Shown: positions 8,324-17,133 of the stretch, one piece after another
Position numbering within the stretch: the stretch's first letter is position 1
Layout of the letters: each line of letters starts with the position of its first letter
Assembly: GCA_035656635.1 (NCBI GenBank)
Contig: DASRSD010000184.1
Span: 1 to 64,000, forward strand
Direction of reading: 5' to 3'
DNA: 64,000 bases
From: Pirellulales bacterium
GTDB taxonomy: Bacteria > Planctomycetota > Planctomycetia > Pirellulales > JADZDJ01
Notes under the pieces: model-generated
Told to the model about the DNA's origin: nothing
Database searches by the model: none
What the model saw: the letters and a program-made list of their open reading frames with translations, nothing else
Program-made: the position numbers and the translations under genes

Positions 8324-9154
8324 CTAACCGCCCAGCGATGATCTCAAATCCGCAATTTCGCGTTCTTGCTGCCGGACGGTTTCCATGAGCGCTTCCAGTT
8401 CGTGGCGCAATTCCGCCAATTCGCTTCGCAGCGATTGCCATTCGTCCGATGCGCTGCCGGCGGGTGCGCTGCCGGCGGGTGCGCTGCTGGCAGGCGCACT
8501 CCTGGCAGGCGCACTCCTGGCAGCCGATCCGGTCGAAGAAGCCGGAGTTGGCGGCGCCGAGTGTGCTTCCGGCTCGTAACTGCCGCTGGGCAATTTTTCT
8601 TTCAGCCGCTGTAGTTCATCGGGTTCGTACAAATTGTGGCTGATGATTTGGCCGCGGCCGGGGGGCGTGAGATCGATCACTAATCGCTTGGCACGCAGCG
8701 ATTGGAGAATTTCGCGCAGGGCATTCAAATCGGCAATTGGCTCCATCCGGGCGGCGCGGCTCCGCAATTCCCCTTCGGTTTGGGCGCCGCGCAGGAGCAA
8801 CTCCGTCATGACGGCCAGCTCCATTTTGCTCACGCCCAGCCATTCGTAAAGCAGATGGCGATACTTGGGCACGCGGCCGCTGCCTTGCACTTCGATGGCG
8901 GCTCCAACCCCTTTCAGCCGGTCGAGCGAATCGCTGATGTCTGCTTCTTCCAACTGCATTTGCGGATCGCGGTTGCTCTTTTGATTGCAGCCGTTGATCA
9001 GCCCATTCATGGTCATGGGATATTGATCGGGCGTGGTTTTCGCTTTTTCGACCAGCACGCCGACCACACGGCGATCGATGCGTCCCAACGGCTTCCAGCG
9101 CGGCGGCGAGGGGGCCGTCGATTCGGTGGCCGGGGCGGCAGTGTGTTCGTTCAT
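8324..9154 (-). CDS. yceH: YceH family protein (DUF480)
   Basis: A 276-residue protein with two winged-helix-like domains. Recognisable blocks are RRVVGVLVEKAKTTPDQYPMT, LINGCNQKSNRDP and PKYRHLLYEWL, all characteristic of DUF480/YceH. The start at 9154 (MNEHTAAP) is preferred; the open frame runs on upstream without homology. The C-terminus differs from E. coli YceH: after the DUF480 core comes an Ala/Pro/Ser repeat tract (SAPA(R/S/G) units) and then a short coiled coil of about 45 residues (EWQSLRSELAELRHELEALM). The molecular function of the family is unknown. Confidence 0.87.
   Translation of the reverse strand: MNEHTAAPATESTAPSPPRWKPLGRIDRRVVGVLVEKAKTTPDQYPMTMNGLINGCNQKSNRDPQMQLEEADISDSLDRLKGVGAAIEVQGSGRVPKYRHLLYEWLGVSKMELAVMTELLLRGAQTEGELRSRAARMEPIADLNALREILQSLRAKRLVIDLTPPGRGQIISHNLYEPDELQRLKEKLPSGSYEPEAHSAPPTPASSTGSAARSAPARSAPASSAPAGSAPAGSASDEWQSLRSELAELRHELEALMETVRQQEREIADLRSSLGG
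8451..8525. repeat. 15-bp tandem repeat inside yceH
   Basis: Five tandem 15-base units (two exact GCGCTGCCGGCGGGT, then diverging to GCACTCCTGGCAGGC) lie in the yceH reading frame and encode the Ser-Ala-Pro-Ala-x linker between the DUF480 core and the coiled coil. The unit length is a multiple of three, so copy-number change would keep the frame. Confidence 0.85.
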
Positions 9155-9354
9155 GGGCGAATTCGTGTGAATGACAACGCAATTTGTTAGATTGCAGTGG
9201 AGTTGTACCACGAATTGCCGCACTTGCCTACTCGGCGCTTGGCTGTGCTAATCGGCAACATTGATTTATCAAAATGCTTGACTCAGGCTGTTTTGTATGC
9301 GGAAATAGCACTGCCGCACGGCGTTAATTTCCCCACTGCTTACAAAAGGTATTT

Positions 9355-10197
9355 ATGAAATCCGCAACGACGAAGTTGGTGGCACTCTGGGCAGCCTGGA
9401 GTTTCGCAGCGACATGTGCACTGGCGCAAGGAACGCTGACGGCGAACGGCGTTGCAGCCCCGCCCAAGCTTAAAGCGCTGCTGTTTTCCGGCGGCGGATA
9501 TCACGATTACAAAAAACTCACGCCGATCATTACCGACGGCATCAAAAAATACGCCCATGTCGATTTCGACGTGAAGTGGATCGACACAGGCGATGATCTT
9601 AAACTGCTGGGCGACCCGAAGCTGGGCGACGGGTACGACGCCATCGTTTACGATATTTGCTACGCCGGCTCGGAAAATAACACGAAGCTGCCGGTAGGCG
9701 CCGACACGGATATCATCAACAACGCCCTGCGCGTCACCAAGGAAGGCAAGCCTACGCTGATGCTGCATTGCTCCATGCACACCTTCATGGCCGACGACGA
9801 TTGGACCGATTGCTGCGGCCAGCGGACGCGCGTGCACGACAAATACGAACCGTTCACAGTAGAAAAAGTGAGCCACGATCATCCGGCCGTAAAACACTTT
9901 CCCGACACCTGGAAAACCGACGGGGACGAGTTGTATCGGACCATCAATTTTCCGGAATCTTCGACGGCGCTGTTGCAAGCGCGCAGTCCGCTGCCGGACC
10001 AAAACGGCAAAGTAAGCGTCGTCTGCTGGGCGCATACTTATGGCAAGGGGCCGGTCTTCGGCACGACGCTGGGACACGATACCAAGACCGTCGCCCAAGA
10101 TGCCTACCTGCGACTCTTGGCCGACGGCTTATTGTGGGCTTGTGGAAAGCTGGATGCGGAGGGAAATCCGCTGGCCGGGTACGGCTCGGCGAACTAA
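9355..10197 (+). CDS. Exported ThuA-domain protein
   Basis: A 280-residue secreted protein with a Sec signal peptide of about 25 residues (cleavage near CALA-QG). The mature part has the ThuA (class I glutamine-amidotransferase-like) fold: KALLFSGGGYHDYKK near the start, LMLHCSMHTF in the place of the nucleophile region, and VCWAHTYGKGPVFGTTLGHD towards the end. ThuA proteins were named after trehalose utilisation; in Planctomycetes they are abundant and probably act on sugars or glycoconjugates, but the substrate is not known. AAAAGG precedes the ATG. No partner oxidoreductase is adjacent. Confidence 0.83.
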   Translation: MKSATTKLVALWAAWSFAATCALAQGTLTANGVAAPPKLKALLFSGGGYHDYKKLTPIITDGIKKYAHVDFDVKWIDTGDDLKLLGDPKLGDGYDAIVYDICYAGSENNTKLPVGADTDIINNALRVTKEGKPTLMLHCSMHTFMADDDWTDCCGQRTRVHDKYEPFTVEKVSHDHPAVKHFPDTWKTDGDELYRTINFPESSTALLQARSPLPDQNGKVSVVCWAHTYGKGPVFGTTLGHDTKTVAQDAYLRLLADGLLWACGKLDAEGNPLAGYGSAN

Positions 10198-10258
10198 GTT
10201 TGCCGCGACCAACCCTAACCCGTTGCTGCTCCTGGCACTTAGAGCGGCAATGTTATCC

Positions 10259-10287
10259 TTGACACCCTGATTTACCCCATTTATCAT
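10259..10287 (+). promoter_or_regulatory. Predicted sigma-70 promoter
   Basis: TTGACA (10259-10264), a 17-base spacer and TATCAT (10282-10287) form a near-consensus promoter 136 bases upstream of the next gene. Downstream, CGGACG (10330-10335) and CGTCCG about 14 bases later could form a hairpin in the leader. Confidence 0.5.
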
Positions 10288-10422
10288 CGAGTTATGGGCC
10301 GATTGCTGCGCGCAAGTCCTTTTCTTATCGGACGATAAATGAGTTTTTCGTCCGCCGTCGTTCCGATGGAACAGCAGCGTTCGATCCACATCCATTAGAA
10401 GTATCCAAGAGAGTCTTTTCCA

Positions 10423-11790
10423 ATGCCGATTGTCCCGATTCTTTGCGGCGTGCTGTTGATCGGCGGCATTGTAGCGCTGGTGCTGAGCGCCGCCACGTGG
10501 CGGTGGTATCACATCACGCTGGGCGCGTTCATCATGCTGCTGTCGCTGGTGTGGTTTTACCTGGCGGCGCGGACGCTGCAAATTCAAACGGTGTGGCGCA
10601 ATGAAATCGCCAAATACGAAACGGCGCTCACCCAGGAAGCAAAAAGCCACGACCAGCTCATTCAAGGCGGGCCTGGCGCCGGTGAGAAAGAACATCTTAG
10701 CTTTGCGCAAACGCAAACCAACTTGGAAAAAATGCTGCAAGGCCGGGGCCGCATTTGGGGCGGCGGAAACGAGAGCAAAGAGACCAACGATGCCCATTGG
10801 GCCGTTGTAGCCCGCAAGGCCATTGCTCCCGATGGAAAAATTACTGCGGTGGTCAATAGCCCCACTCCGTCCGGCATCGAAAAAAATATGGTGCTGTACG
10901 TGTTTGACGATTTGCCCGCCGATTCAGCCGGCCAATTCCTCGGGCAGTTTGAAGTGACGGCGGTCAACGCTCAGGAAATTCAGCTTACCCCGGCGCTAAA
11001 GCTGCGCCCATCAGAATTGCAGCGCCTCGCATTGCGGCGTACCGATCCGCTCATCTTATACGAGGTCATGCCGACTGACAGTCACGAAGCGTTTGCCGAT
11101 TGGATCAAGAGCCACCCGCAAGATTGGTCGAAAATTGTCTCTCAACTCGGCCTGCCGGGCGAACAATACGCCAAAGACGGTCAGCCTCCTGACGCCAATA
11201 CACCACCCGAATTAGTTTGGCGGCGCGTGAAGGCGCTGAAAGATTTTGACGTTACCGCCGGCAGCGGCGCCAACAAACAAACGCAGCATGTAACGGCCGA
11301 CGCCGTGCTGGAGCTCGATCCGCAATCGGCCCAACAGCAAATTGCCGCGGGCAATGTGGCGCCGCTCCCTGAAAACAACGCGGTTTACGTGCGCCCGCTG
11401 CGCGATTACGTGCGGCTATATCGCGATTTGAACTTGGAAATTGAAGGCTTGCTGCGCACCACGGCGGAAGTCGACAGCGAAAACGCCGCCGTGCAAGATG
11501 CGCAGCAAAAAGCCAGCAAAGACATCGAATATCGCACGGCGGAAATCGCGGCGCTCCAGCGCGACCTGGTTCGCTTTCAGGCCGAAGCCGAGATGATCAA
11601 GAACCACGTCGCGGCGCTGGAAAAACAAGTGGCGCTGGTGAACGATCAAGTCAGCGCCGCCGAAAAGCAAAACCAGCAGTACGAAGTGCAATTGAACGCC
11701 TATCAGCATCAGGCGGCGGTGGAAATTAATCGCCGCATTCAGGCCGCTACGCAAGCCAGCAACAAAGATTTGCTCCCCTCTGGAAAGTAA
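10423..11790 (+). CDS. Membrane-anchored coiled-coil protein of unknown function
   Basis: A 455-residue protein. Two hydrophobic helices at residues 1-25 and 30-50 (MPIVPILCGVLLIGGIVALV and ITLGAFIMLLSLVWFYLAA) anchor it in the membrane. A soluble region follows with an SH3-like or beta-rich part (KNMVLYVFDDLP, LGQFEVTAVN). The last 110 residues form a long coiled coil (IEGLLRTTAEVDSENAAVQ onward). No catalytic motif is visible. I recall similar hypothetical proteins in Planctomycetes but cannot name a family. It is probably transcribed from the promoter at 10259. Confidence 0.7.
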   Translation: MPIVPILCGVLLIGGIVALVLSAATWRWYHITLGAFIMLLSLVWFYLAARTLQIQTVWRNEIAKYETALTQEAKSHDQLIQGGPGAGEKEHLSFAQTQTNLEKMLQGRGRIWGGGNESKETNDAHWAVVARKAIAPDGKITAVVNSPTPSGIEKNMVLYVFDDLPADSAGQFLGQFEVTAVNAQEIQLTPALKLRPSELQRLALRRTDPLILYEVMPTDSHEAFADWIKSHPQDWSKIVSQLGLPGEQYAKDGQPPDANTPPELVWRRVKALKDFDVTAGSGANKQTQHVTADAVLELDPQSAQQQIAAGNVAPLPENNAVYVRPLRDYVRLYRDLNLEIEGLLRTTAEVDSENAAVQDAQQKASKDIEYRTAEIAALQRDLVRFQAEAEMIKNHVAALEKQVALVNDQVSAAEKQNQQYEVQLNAYQHQAAVEINRRIQAATQASNKDLLPSGK

Positions 11791-11809
11791 CGCGGGCTGG
11801 CGCAACGGC

Positions 11810-12016
11810 TCATTTCGTTAAATAAAGCTTGCCTGCGTGCGTCAGCCGCAAGCGATACATTTGCTGACCGTGCTCGATCCAAGCTTCGCGGCGGCCTTGC
11901 AGCAATTCTGTCGAACTATACACCGGTGGACGAACTTCCGACGCCGGCATGCCGCTGGGCAGCGCTGCGGCATCCGTCGGCATAGATTTTTCGATCGTCA
12001 TTTCTGTTAGCAACAT
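11810..12016 (-). CDS. hemP: Hemin uptake protein HemP
   Basis: A 68-residue protein whose C-terminus reads YSSTELLQGRREAWIEHGQQ and then MYRLRLTHAGKLYLTK. This is the HemP/HmuP domain (S-x-x-L-L-x-G-x-R-E ... Y-x-L-R-x-T-x-x-G-K-L-x-L-T-K), a small protein linked with haem-iron uptake and its regulation. The start at 12016 is chosen because GGAAGG lies eight bases before it; codons 12001 and 11983 are alternatives. No haem receptor or Fur box is visible nearby, so its role here is uncertain. Confidence 0.85.
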   Translation of the reverse strand: MLLTEMTIEKSMPTDAAALPSGMPASEVRPPVYSSTELLQGRREAWIEHGQQMYRLRLTHAGKLYLTK

Positions 12017-12126
12017 GTCAGGCGCCTTCCATTCAAGGGATGCGTGTGCCTGTTGCAATCGCCGTGCCGGATATTTGCCACTGAATAAACTGCTGCAATA
12101 CCGCGAATTCCGAATCAATGGCGCAG

Positions 12127-12203
12127 AAGAAAGCAGCTGCTTCTTGTTAAACGAAATTGTCGTGGCGAACGATTGTCCGCGCGCGGCGAACTTGTCGCCA
12201 CGA
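12127..12203. other. Palindromes upstream of hemP
   Basis: The 192-base gap before hemP holds a near-perfect palindrome AAGAAAGCAGCTGCTTCTT (12128-12146) and a 9-bp inverted pair TCGTGGCGA/TCGCCACGA (12160-12168 and 12195-12203). Either could be an operator or a terminator for the gene upstream. There is no clear Fur-box match. Confidence 0.35.
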
Positions 12204-12208
12204 AGGTG

Positions 12209-12637
12209 TTAATCACCGGCGGCATAACGGCGGAAATCTGCTTCGTTCAAAAAAACCGCCTCACGCAACAATTGAAACATGACCACGCACTGCGGCCAGC
12301 CAAACGCCGCCAGCAATTGATCGAGTTGCTGGCTCGGGCAAGTCCCCTTCAAATCGACAAACAACAGCCGACCGGCCCGATCGAACAAATTTCCATCCAC
12401 CTGCCACGGCGCTTCATCTCGGGCCGAAACCCAAACGAACGAGCCATCGGGCTCAAAATGCAACCGCTCCAGCTTTTCCAGGGCAGCACCAGCCTCTTCA
12501 AAGCTGACGGGAAACGTCGCGGCCAGCGCTTCGGGGGTGGCGCTGAGGGTGCAAAACTTTCTGCCGTGCAAATTAATTTCCGGACCGGCGGTAATTTCCG
12601 CACGACGAGCATGCACAGTGGTATGAAAAGAAAGCAT
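12209..12637 (-). CDS. Conserved hypothetical protein
   Basis: A 142-residue acidic, soluble protein with no signal peptide or membrane segment. It alternates predicted strands and helices (INLHGRKFCTLSATPEALAA, SFEEAGAALEKLERL, PDGSFVWVSARDEAPWQVDG, LLFVDLKGTCPSQQLDQLL). I do not recognise a family with confidence. It lies 57 bases downstream of cutA on the same strand, in a likely run peptidase-cutA-this gene. Confidence 0.6.
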   Translation of the reverse strand: MLSFHTTVHARRAEITAGPEINLHGRKFCTLSATPEALAATFPVSFEEAGAALEKLERLHFEPDGSFVWVSARDEAPWQVDGNLFDRAGRLLFVDLKGTCPSQQLDQLLAAFGWPQCVVMFQLLREAVFLNEADFRRYAAGD

Positions 12638-12694
12638 TTGCCAATTTTAGCAAATGCGGCGCGCCGGCTACACGCTGTGCGGGATTAATGAATG

Positions 12695-13015
12695 TCAGCC
12701 TGTTTCTTCACCCACCCAGCGCAAATAAGCTTCCGACCCGGCCAGGATGGGCACGGCCAGAATTTCCGGCACTTCGTAGGTGTGAAATTGGCGAATCACT
12801 TGGCTCACGGCGTCGAATTTGGCGCGGCGAGTTTTAATCCAGCACTGCCATTCCACGGCAGTTTCAATTTCCCCCTTCCAGCGATACACGCTTTTCACCG
12901 GACCAACCATTTGCACGCACGCCGCCAAGCGCTGCTCCAACAGTGCCTGGGCAATTTTCTTGGCGTTTTCCTGGCTGGCCGTCGTCGTGACAATTTGAAC
13001 GAATTCTTCGGACAT
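12695..13015 (-). CDS. cutA: Divalent-cation tolerance protein CutA
   Basis: A 106-residue protein of the trimeric CutA1 family, related in fold to PII. Typical blocks are QIVTTTASQENAKKIAQALLEQRLAACVQ (positions 5-33), YRWKGEIE, EWQCWIKT and VPEILAVPILAGSEAYLRWV. CutA is linked to copper tolerance in E. coli, though its molecular role remains unclear. The start at 13015 (MSEEFVQ) fits the family; an upstream in-frame ATG would overlap the preceding gene. It begins 17 bases after the stop of the zinc peptidase gene, so the two are probably co-transcribed. Confidence 0.92.
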   Translation of the reverse strand: MSEEFVQIVTTTASQENAKKIAQALLEQRLAACVQMVGPVKSVYRWKGEIETAVEWQCWIKTRRAKFDAVSQVIRQFHTYEVPEILAVPILAGSEAYLRWVGEETG

Positions 13016-13031
13016 GCAAGCATCAACCGTT

Positions 13032-13721
13032 TTATCGCCGCGAGTTGCCACTGGCTCGAAGAACATAGTACAGCAGCGTCAGGATCGCTTGCAATGTGGC
13101 CGCAACGTATGTCAGCGCCGCGGCATTCAGCACGTGGTTGACGTACGTCATTTCTTGCTGCGGTACAATGGCCAGGGCCACTAATTCACGCTTGGCCCGA
13201 GCGCTGGCGTCAAATTCCACCGGCAAATTGACGATTTGAAAAAACACCACGGCGCTGAACAGAATAATGCCCGCCCACAAAAGCGCCGGCAAGCTGAAAA
13301 TAATTCCCAGCAACAATAGCACCATGCTAATGTTGGAGCCAAAGCCCGCCGCCGGCACGACGGCATTGCGCACCAAAAGGGGCGCGTAGTGCTTGGCATC
13401 TTGCAAGGCGTGCCCCGATTCGTGGGCTGCAATGCCCACGGCCGCCAACGTGCGGCTTTGGTATACTTCCGCACTCAGCCGCAACACTTTATCGCGCGGA
13501 TCATAATGATCGGTCATCTCGCCCGGCACCATTTCAATGCTCACGTTCTGCAAACCGGCCTGGTCCAAAATATGCCGGGCAGCCGCGGCGCCGCTGAGCG
13601 GAGCCGGCTGCTGCTGAGCCTGCGCATAGGCCGATTTCACGCGGAACTGTGCCCACAGGGCCAACAGCAACGCCGGGGCGATAAACAAGAAATACATCGG
13701 ATCGAACATCATATGAAACAT
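13032..13721 (-). CDS. Membrane zinc metallopeptidase (YugP-like)
   Basis: A 229-residue integral membrane protein of the neutral zinc metallopeptidase 2 family (Bacillus YugP). The N-terminus is hydrophobic (MYFLFIAPALLLALWAQFRV), the zinc motif HESGH sits at residues 100-104, and two or three helices follow (ISMVLLLLGIIFSLPALLW, IILFSAVVFFQIVNLPVEF). The block LPVEFDASARAKREL after the helices is typical of this family. It presumably cleaves membrane or envelope substrates, but none is known. It heads the operon-like run with cutA. Confidence 0.88.
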   Translation of the reverse strand: MFHMMFDPMYFLFIAPALLLALWAQFRVKSAYAQAQQQPAPLSGAAAARHILDQAGLQNVSIEMVPGEMTDHYDPRDKVLRLSAEVYQSRTLAAVGIAAHESGHALQDAKHYAPLLVRNAVVPAAGFGSNISMVLLLLGIIFSLPALLWAGIILFSAVVFFQIVNLPVEFDASARAKRELVALAIVPQQEMTYVNHVLNAAALTYVAATLQAILTLLYYVLRASGNSRR

Positions 13722-14190
13722 GGGCTAGTTTCCTTCCCAGAGTGAGCAGCCATGGCCCCACTTTGGCCTGCTGCAAGAATCGCCGCCAGAGCCACGCGGC
13801 CTGCATTGCGGATGTAAATGCCCTACAAGCTATTCGCTGGCCGCGGTCTTTTTATTGTTTACTACGCAACCGGCGCTCCGGTGGATCGCTGCCGCAGGGG
13901 CAATTCTATCCGCTTAACTAATTATGGCTATAGAAGTTACAGCATAAGACCGAACCTGGGAAACTCGGCTGCTGGCATGTTTTCCGGGAGGCGAGCGCAA
14001 AGTCATCTCAACATGCGGGTTGACCAGGGCGGGTTTCATCCGGCAAACTCAACATATTCAGCCCACACTATTGCAGTTCGCGCATTTTTTACGCGACTTC
14101 TGCTAGCATCCCTGCCGAAATGGTTTGAATGGAGCGCGGCTGCTGAAGATCCCGTTCCCATCCCATTTCATTACCAATCTCAGAATCACG
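13722..14190. other. Intergenic region, no gene supported
   Basis: A 469-base divergent gap of lower GC than its surroundings between the zinc peptidase and a lipoprotein gene. Open frames here overlap the next gene and lack a start context or recognisable homology. It probably holds the promoters of both flanking genes; I see no convincing hairpin or riboswitch. Confidence 0.5.
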
Positions 14191-15426
14191 ATGTTATCTT
14201 CCTTTTTGAATCGCCGGTTAAGTTTTGCTGCACTTGTGCTGTTTGCCGCTGTGAGCGGTTGCTCGAAAGATACGGCTCCGCCGGCCCAAACCTTTAACGT
14301 CAATCTTTCCTCGCCCAATGAGCTGCGCGATCGCATCGACGCCCTGGTCGACTACACGCTGAACAATCGCACGCTGAACACTCGCGATCATAACGCCTGG
14401 CAAATTGTGCACGGCATTTTGCCGTATGGCCGCGATTTCAAAATCGAACGCATTTCGCCCGATGGCAAAAGCGAGCTAATCGGCGCGCTGGATTGGATTT
14501 TGCAAGGGGGCGCCCTGAACGGCTGGACGCTGCGGCCCGGCGAAAAAGGCATTATTGCCGTGGTCGATCCCGGCTCGATGTCGGCGCAAGGGCACCCCGA
14601 TCAGTGGATCGGCTACCTTTCGCAGTGCGGCGTGAAGCTGGACGACAAAGTCTTGGTGCAGGGCCAGGAATACACGATTGGCGACATTGCCAAACAGGCC
14701 GAGTGGGATATTTACCCCGGCATGGAAGCTTGCTGGACGCTCATGTCGTTCAGCACATTCTTTCCGTACGATCACACCTGGGTGAATAGAGACGGCGAAA
14801 AGTGGACCATGGAACGGCTGGAGGGAATGGAAGCCGATGCACCCATCGTCGGCGAAAAGGCTTCCTGCGGCGGCACGCACCGCCTGTACGGCATGACCGT
14901 CGGCTTGAACGGCTACATGGAACAGGCCGGCAAAACGTCCGATCAACTGACCGGCGGCTGGCTGAAGGGTTACAAGGTAATTCAAGACAGCATCCGCAAA
15001 GCGCGTGAATATCAGCAGCCCGACGGCAACTTTTCGACCGGCTTTTTCGCCCGCCCGGGCAGCTCCCCCGACGTGAAAGTTACCCTGCACGCCACCGGCC
15101 ACACGCTGGAATGGCTGGATGTGGCGCTCACCAAAGAGCAATTGCAGGAACCGTGGGTAACGGCGGCGGTGAACCGCTTGTGCCAACTGCTGGAAGATAA
15201 CGCCAACCGCGAGCTGGATTGCGGCGCACTGTACCACGCCGCCCGCGGTTTGAAGCTGTACCGCGAAAAAGTGTTTGGCCCCCGCGGCAGTGAATCGCCC
15301 ATCGTGGCCCGGGCTCCGGCCGATTCGCACGGCGATTCGATTAAGCCGGCCGCCACCACCGCTGCCAACCAGCCGGTGGACGATGCAGCCCCGGCCCCAC
15401 CGCCGGGCCTGTCTTCCGAAAAGTAA
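14191..15426 (+). CDS. Conserved lipoprotein of unknown function
   Basis: A 411-residue exported lipoprotein with a lipobox (AAVSGC) after a hydrophobic signal; the start at 14191 (MLSSFLNRR) is preferred over a frame extension upstream. The body is helical and contains SCGGTHRLYGMTVGLN, QQPDGNFSTGFF, TGHTLEWLDVAL and ALYHAARGLKLY. These recall alpha/alpha-toroid (terpene-cyclase-like or glycosidase-like) repeats, but no catalytic residues can be assigned. The C-terminal 55 residues are Pro/Ala-rich and probably disordered. I recall homologues in Planctomycetes annotated as hypothetical. Confidence 0.7.
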   Translation: MLSSFLNRRLSFAALVLFAAVSGCSKDTAPPAQTFNVNLSSPNELRDRIDALVDYTLNNRTLNTRDHNAWQIVHGILPYGRDFKIERISPDGKSELIGALDWILQGGALNGWTLRPGEKGIIAVVDPGSMSAQGHPDQWIGYLSQCGVKLDDKVLVQGQEYTIGDIAKQAEWDIYPGMEACWTLMSFSTFFPYDHTWVNRDGEKWTMERLEGMEADAPIVGEKASCGGTHRLYGMTVGLNGYMEQAGKTSDQLTGGWLKGYKVIQDSIRKAREYQQPDGNFSTGFFARPGSSPDVKVTLHATGHTLEWLDVALTKEQLQEPWVTAAVNRLCQLLEDNANRELDCGALYHAARGLKLYREKVFGPRGSESPIVARAPADSHGDSIKPAATTAANQPVDDAAPAPPPGLSSEK

Positions 15427-15454
15427 ATGCGAAATTTTGCTGCCGGATGAGAAG

Positions 15455-15979
15455 TTAGTGGCCCGAGCCCTGCGGCTGCGCGGAATCCGGCGGCGTTTCC
15501 TCTCCGCCAGATTGATCGGCACTTTTCGGCTGGGCCGATTTCGCTTTGTCGCTCGGCTTCGATTTTTCCTCAGTGCGCGGCGTTCGCGAAATTGGCACAA
15601 TACTCATGGGGTAAAACTCTCGCTGTCCGACCAATCCGGCGAGCAGGCCGGCAATTTGCCCATTGAAGCCCAGCATCAAGAATTTTTTGTGATCGGCATC
15701 GTACAGCGATAGTTCGGCGCCGCTGGAGTTGGCGCCAATTTTTATCAGCGGATTATCTTCCGGCCCGGTTTCCAGCAAGCCGTCTCCTTCCTGGTCGGTT
15801 CCCAGCGTGATTTTCGCTTTGCCGTCGGGCCCCATAATTTGCAGCCCTTTGCAGCGGACCTGATCTAATTCGACCGAACGGTCCTGCTGGGCGTCTTGAA
15901 TAATCAATTCATTTCGCAGCGACAGGCCCAGCGCCAAAAACAACAAAGGGTACACAATCCAGCGTTCGCGGTCAGACAT
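15455..15979 (-). CDS. Membrane-anchored beta-rich hypothetical protein
   Basis: A 174-residue protein with one N-terminal membrane helix (WIVYPLLFLALGLSL, residues 7-21). A repetitive beta-strand region follows (LQIMGPDGKAKITLGTD, NPLIKIGANSSGAELSLYD, KKFLMLGFNGQIAGLL), in which each segment has a Gly-rich turn. The C-terminal 45 residues are charged and Pro/Ser-rich. No enzyme motif is seen. It converges on the preceding lipoprotein gene with 28 bases between. The pattern resembles a family common in Planctomycetes, but I cannot name it. Confidence 0.62.
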   Translation of the reverse strand: MSDRERWIVYPLLFLALGLSLRNELIIQDAQQDRSVELDQVRCKGLQIMGPDGKAKITLGTDQEGDGLLETGPEDNPLIKIGANSSGAELSLYDADHKKFLMLGFNGQIAGLLAGLVGQREFYPMSIVPISRTPRTEEKSKPSDKAKSAQPKSADQSGGEETPPDSAQPQGSGH

Positions 15980-16007
15980 AATGCGTCCAAAAAAAGAGAA
16001 ACACTTG

Positions 16008-16033
16008 ATAAAGCCACGACCGGTGGTCGCGCT
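16008..16033. repeat. ATAAAGCC-GCGACC repeat, single arm
   Basis: The segment starts ATAAAGCCACGACC and continues GGTGGTCGCGCT, with a self-complementary core (GACC...GGTC). It matches one arm of the paired elements at 18239-18322 and 19712-19796 and lies in the gap upstream of the 15979 gene. It is a solitary copy without the partner arm. Confidence 0.6.
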
Positions 16034-16099
16034 GCTCGAAAACTCAGCGGTAACCGCACCGAGTGCATGACCGTACCCATCGGCACGGTCAACAGCAGT

Positions 16100-17002
16100 T
16101 TAGCGATTCCCCGGCGAATCGCCCAGCGAGCGCAACGCCTGTTCCACTTCGGCCTTCAAATCGCCTGTGGCAGATTTGGCCGCTTGCCGGTAGTAAATTC
16201 GGGCGACGGAATTTTTTCCGGCCGCTTGGGCTTCGTGCCCTTGTTTTAACAGCGAGCGCACTTCGCGCGCGGCGGATTCATCTTCGACCGCTTGTTGCTG
16301 TTGAATGGCTGCAATGCTGGCGGTGGACTGGCCCGCGGAACTACGTTGCGCTTGGGCCAATTTTGCGGTTGTCGGATCTGCCACAGTTAGGCCACTGCGG
16401 CCGGGCATCCAATCAATGTGGCTGGCACTTTCCTGGCCGCCAGAGTTTGCATTCAACGAAAAGCCGCCCCCCGGTTTGTATCCACCCAGTTCTTGCAGGC
16501 GAGCCAAACGCTCGTCCAGTACTGTTGGCGCGTGAATTGATCGCTGACCGAAATTACCATCGGGCAGCGCGCCATCATCGGCAAAGTTGCCGACGACCGG
16601 GATCACTCCGGTGACAAACGGCTGCTGCGTTAAATCGCCGATGAACCCGCTGCCGCCATTGGGCACGGTTAAGCTGCCGGCAGCGGACGACATGCCGCGC
16701 ATCGAGCCCTGGGCGGCGCCGATGTTCATAAATCCGTTGATGCCGCCGCCGCCAAAGCCGAAGCCCAGGCTGGCCCCGCCGCCAGGATTCATCCCGCCCA
16801 ACTGCGGCGCAAAACCGCCATTGTTGAAGAACCAATTCTTGCCGCTGGCGCCGAAGCCAACGCCCATGCTCTCAAAAAATCCGTCATTGAGATTATGCTG
16901 CCCCACGCCGACGTTGGTTTGCTGAGCGCCCGCCGGCACAGCATTCCACATTCCGCACAGCGTTAAGGCCGCGCTGACAGCGGCAATTTTGAGAGTGGAC
17001 AT
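16100..17002 (-). CDS. Exported Gly-rich protein with C-terminal TPR-like helices
   Basis: A 300-residue protein with a Sec signal peptide (MSTLKIAAVSAALTLCG, cleavage after AGA near residue 27). The mature N-terminal half is rich in Gly, Asn and Met (GGMNPGGGASLGFGFGGGG) and resembles a low-complexity surface or structural protein. The last 70 residues, AREVRSLLKQGHEAQAAGKN followed by SVARIYYRQAAKSA, look like one or two tetratricopeptide helices. The start at 17002 is chosen by the signal peptide. The function is unknown. Confidence 0.65.
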   Translation of the reverse strand: MSTLKIAAVSAALTLCGMWNAVPAGAQQTNVGVGQHNLNDGFFESMGVGFGASGKNWFFNNGGFAPQLGGMNPGGGASLGFGFGGGGINGFMNIGAAQGSMRGMSSAAGSLTVPNGGSGFIGDLTQQPFVTGVIPVVGNFADDGALPDGNFGQRSIHAPTVLDERLARLQELGGYKPGGGFSLNANSGGQESASHIDWMPGRSGLTVADPTTAKLAQAQRSSAGQSTASIAAIQQQQAVEDESAAREVRSLLKQGHEAQAAGKNSVARIYYRQAAKSATGDLKAEVEQALRSLGDSPGNR

Positions 17003-17133
17003 GATGCATCCTTTTGCACGGACCAACTTATCTCCGCCCGCATTATACGGCATGGCGCCGAGGCGGCGTCAACGGTTGACATGGCTTTGATACATATGTA
17101 CACTAATGGCGGCATTTTGCAGAGGTGTAATTG

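Noticed and set aside
10330-10355. CGGACG/CGTCCG hairpin in the leader of the 10423 gene as a riboswitch
   Set aside because: The stem is only six bases and no known aptamer core is visible.
13818-14297. Open frame of 159 codons in the divergent gap and into the lipoprotein gene
   Set aside because: It overlaps the signal peptide region of the lipoprotein in another frame, has no recognisable motif and no ribosome site.
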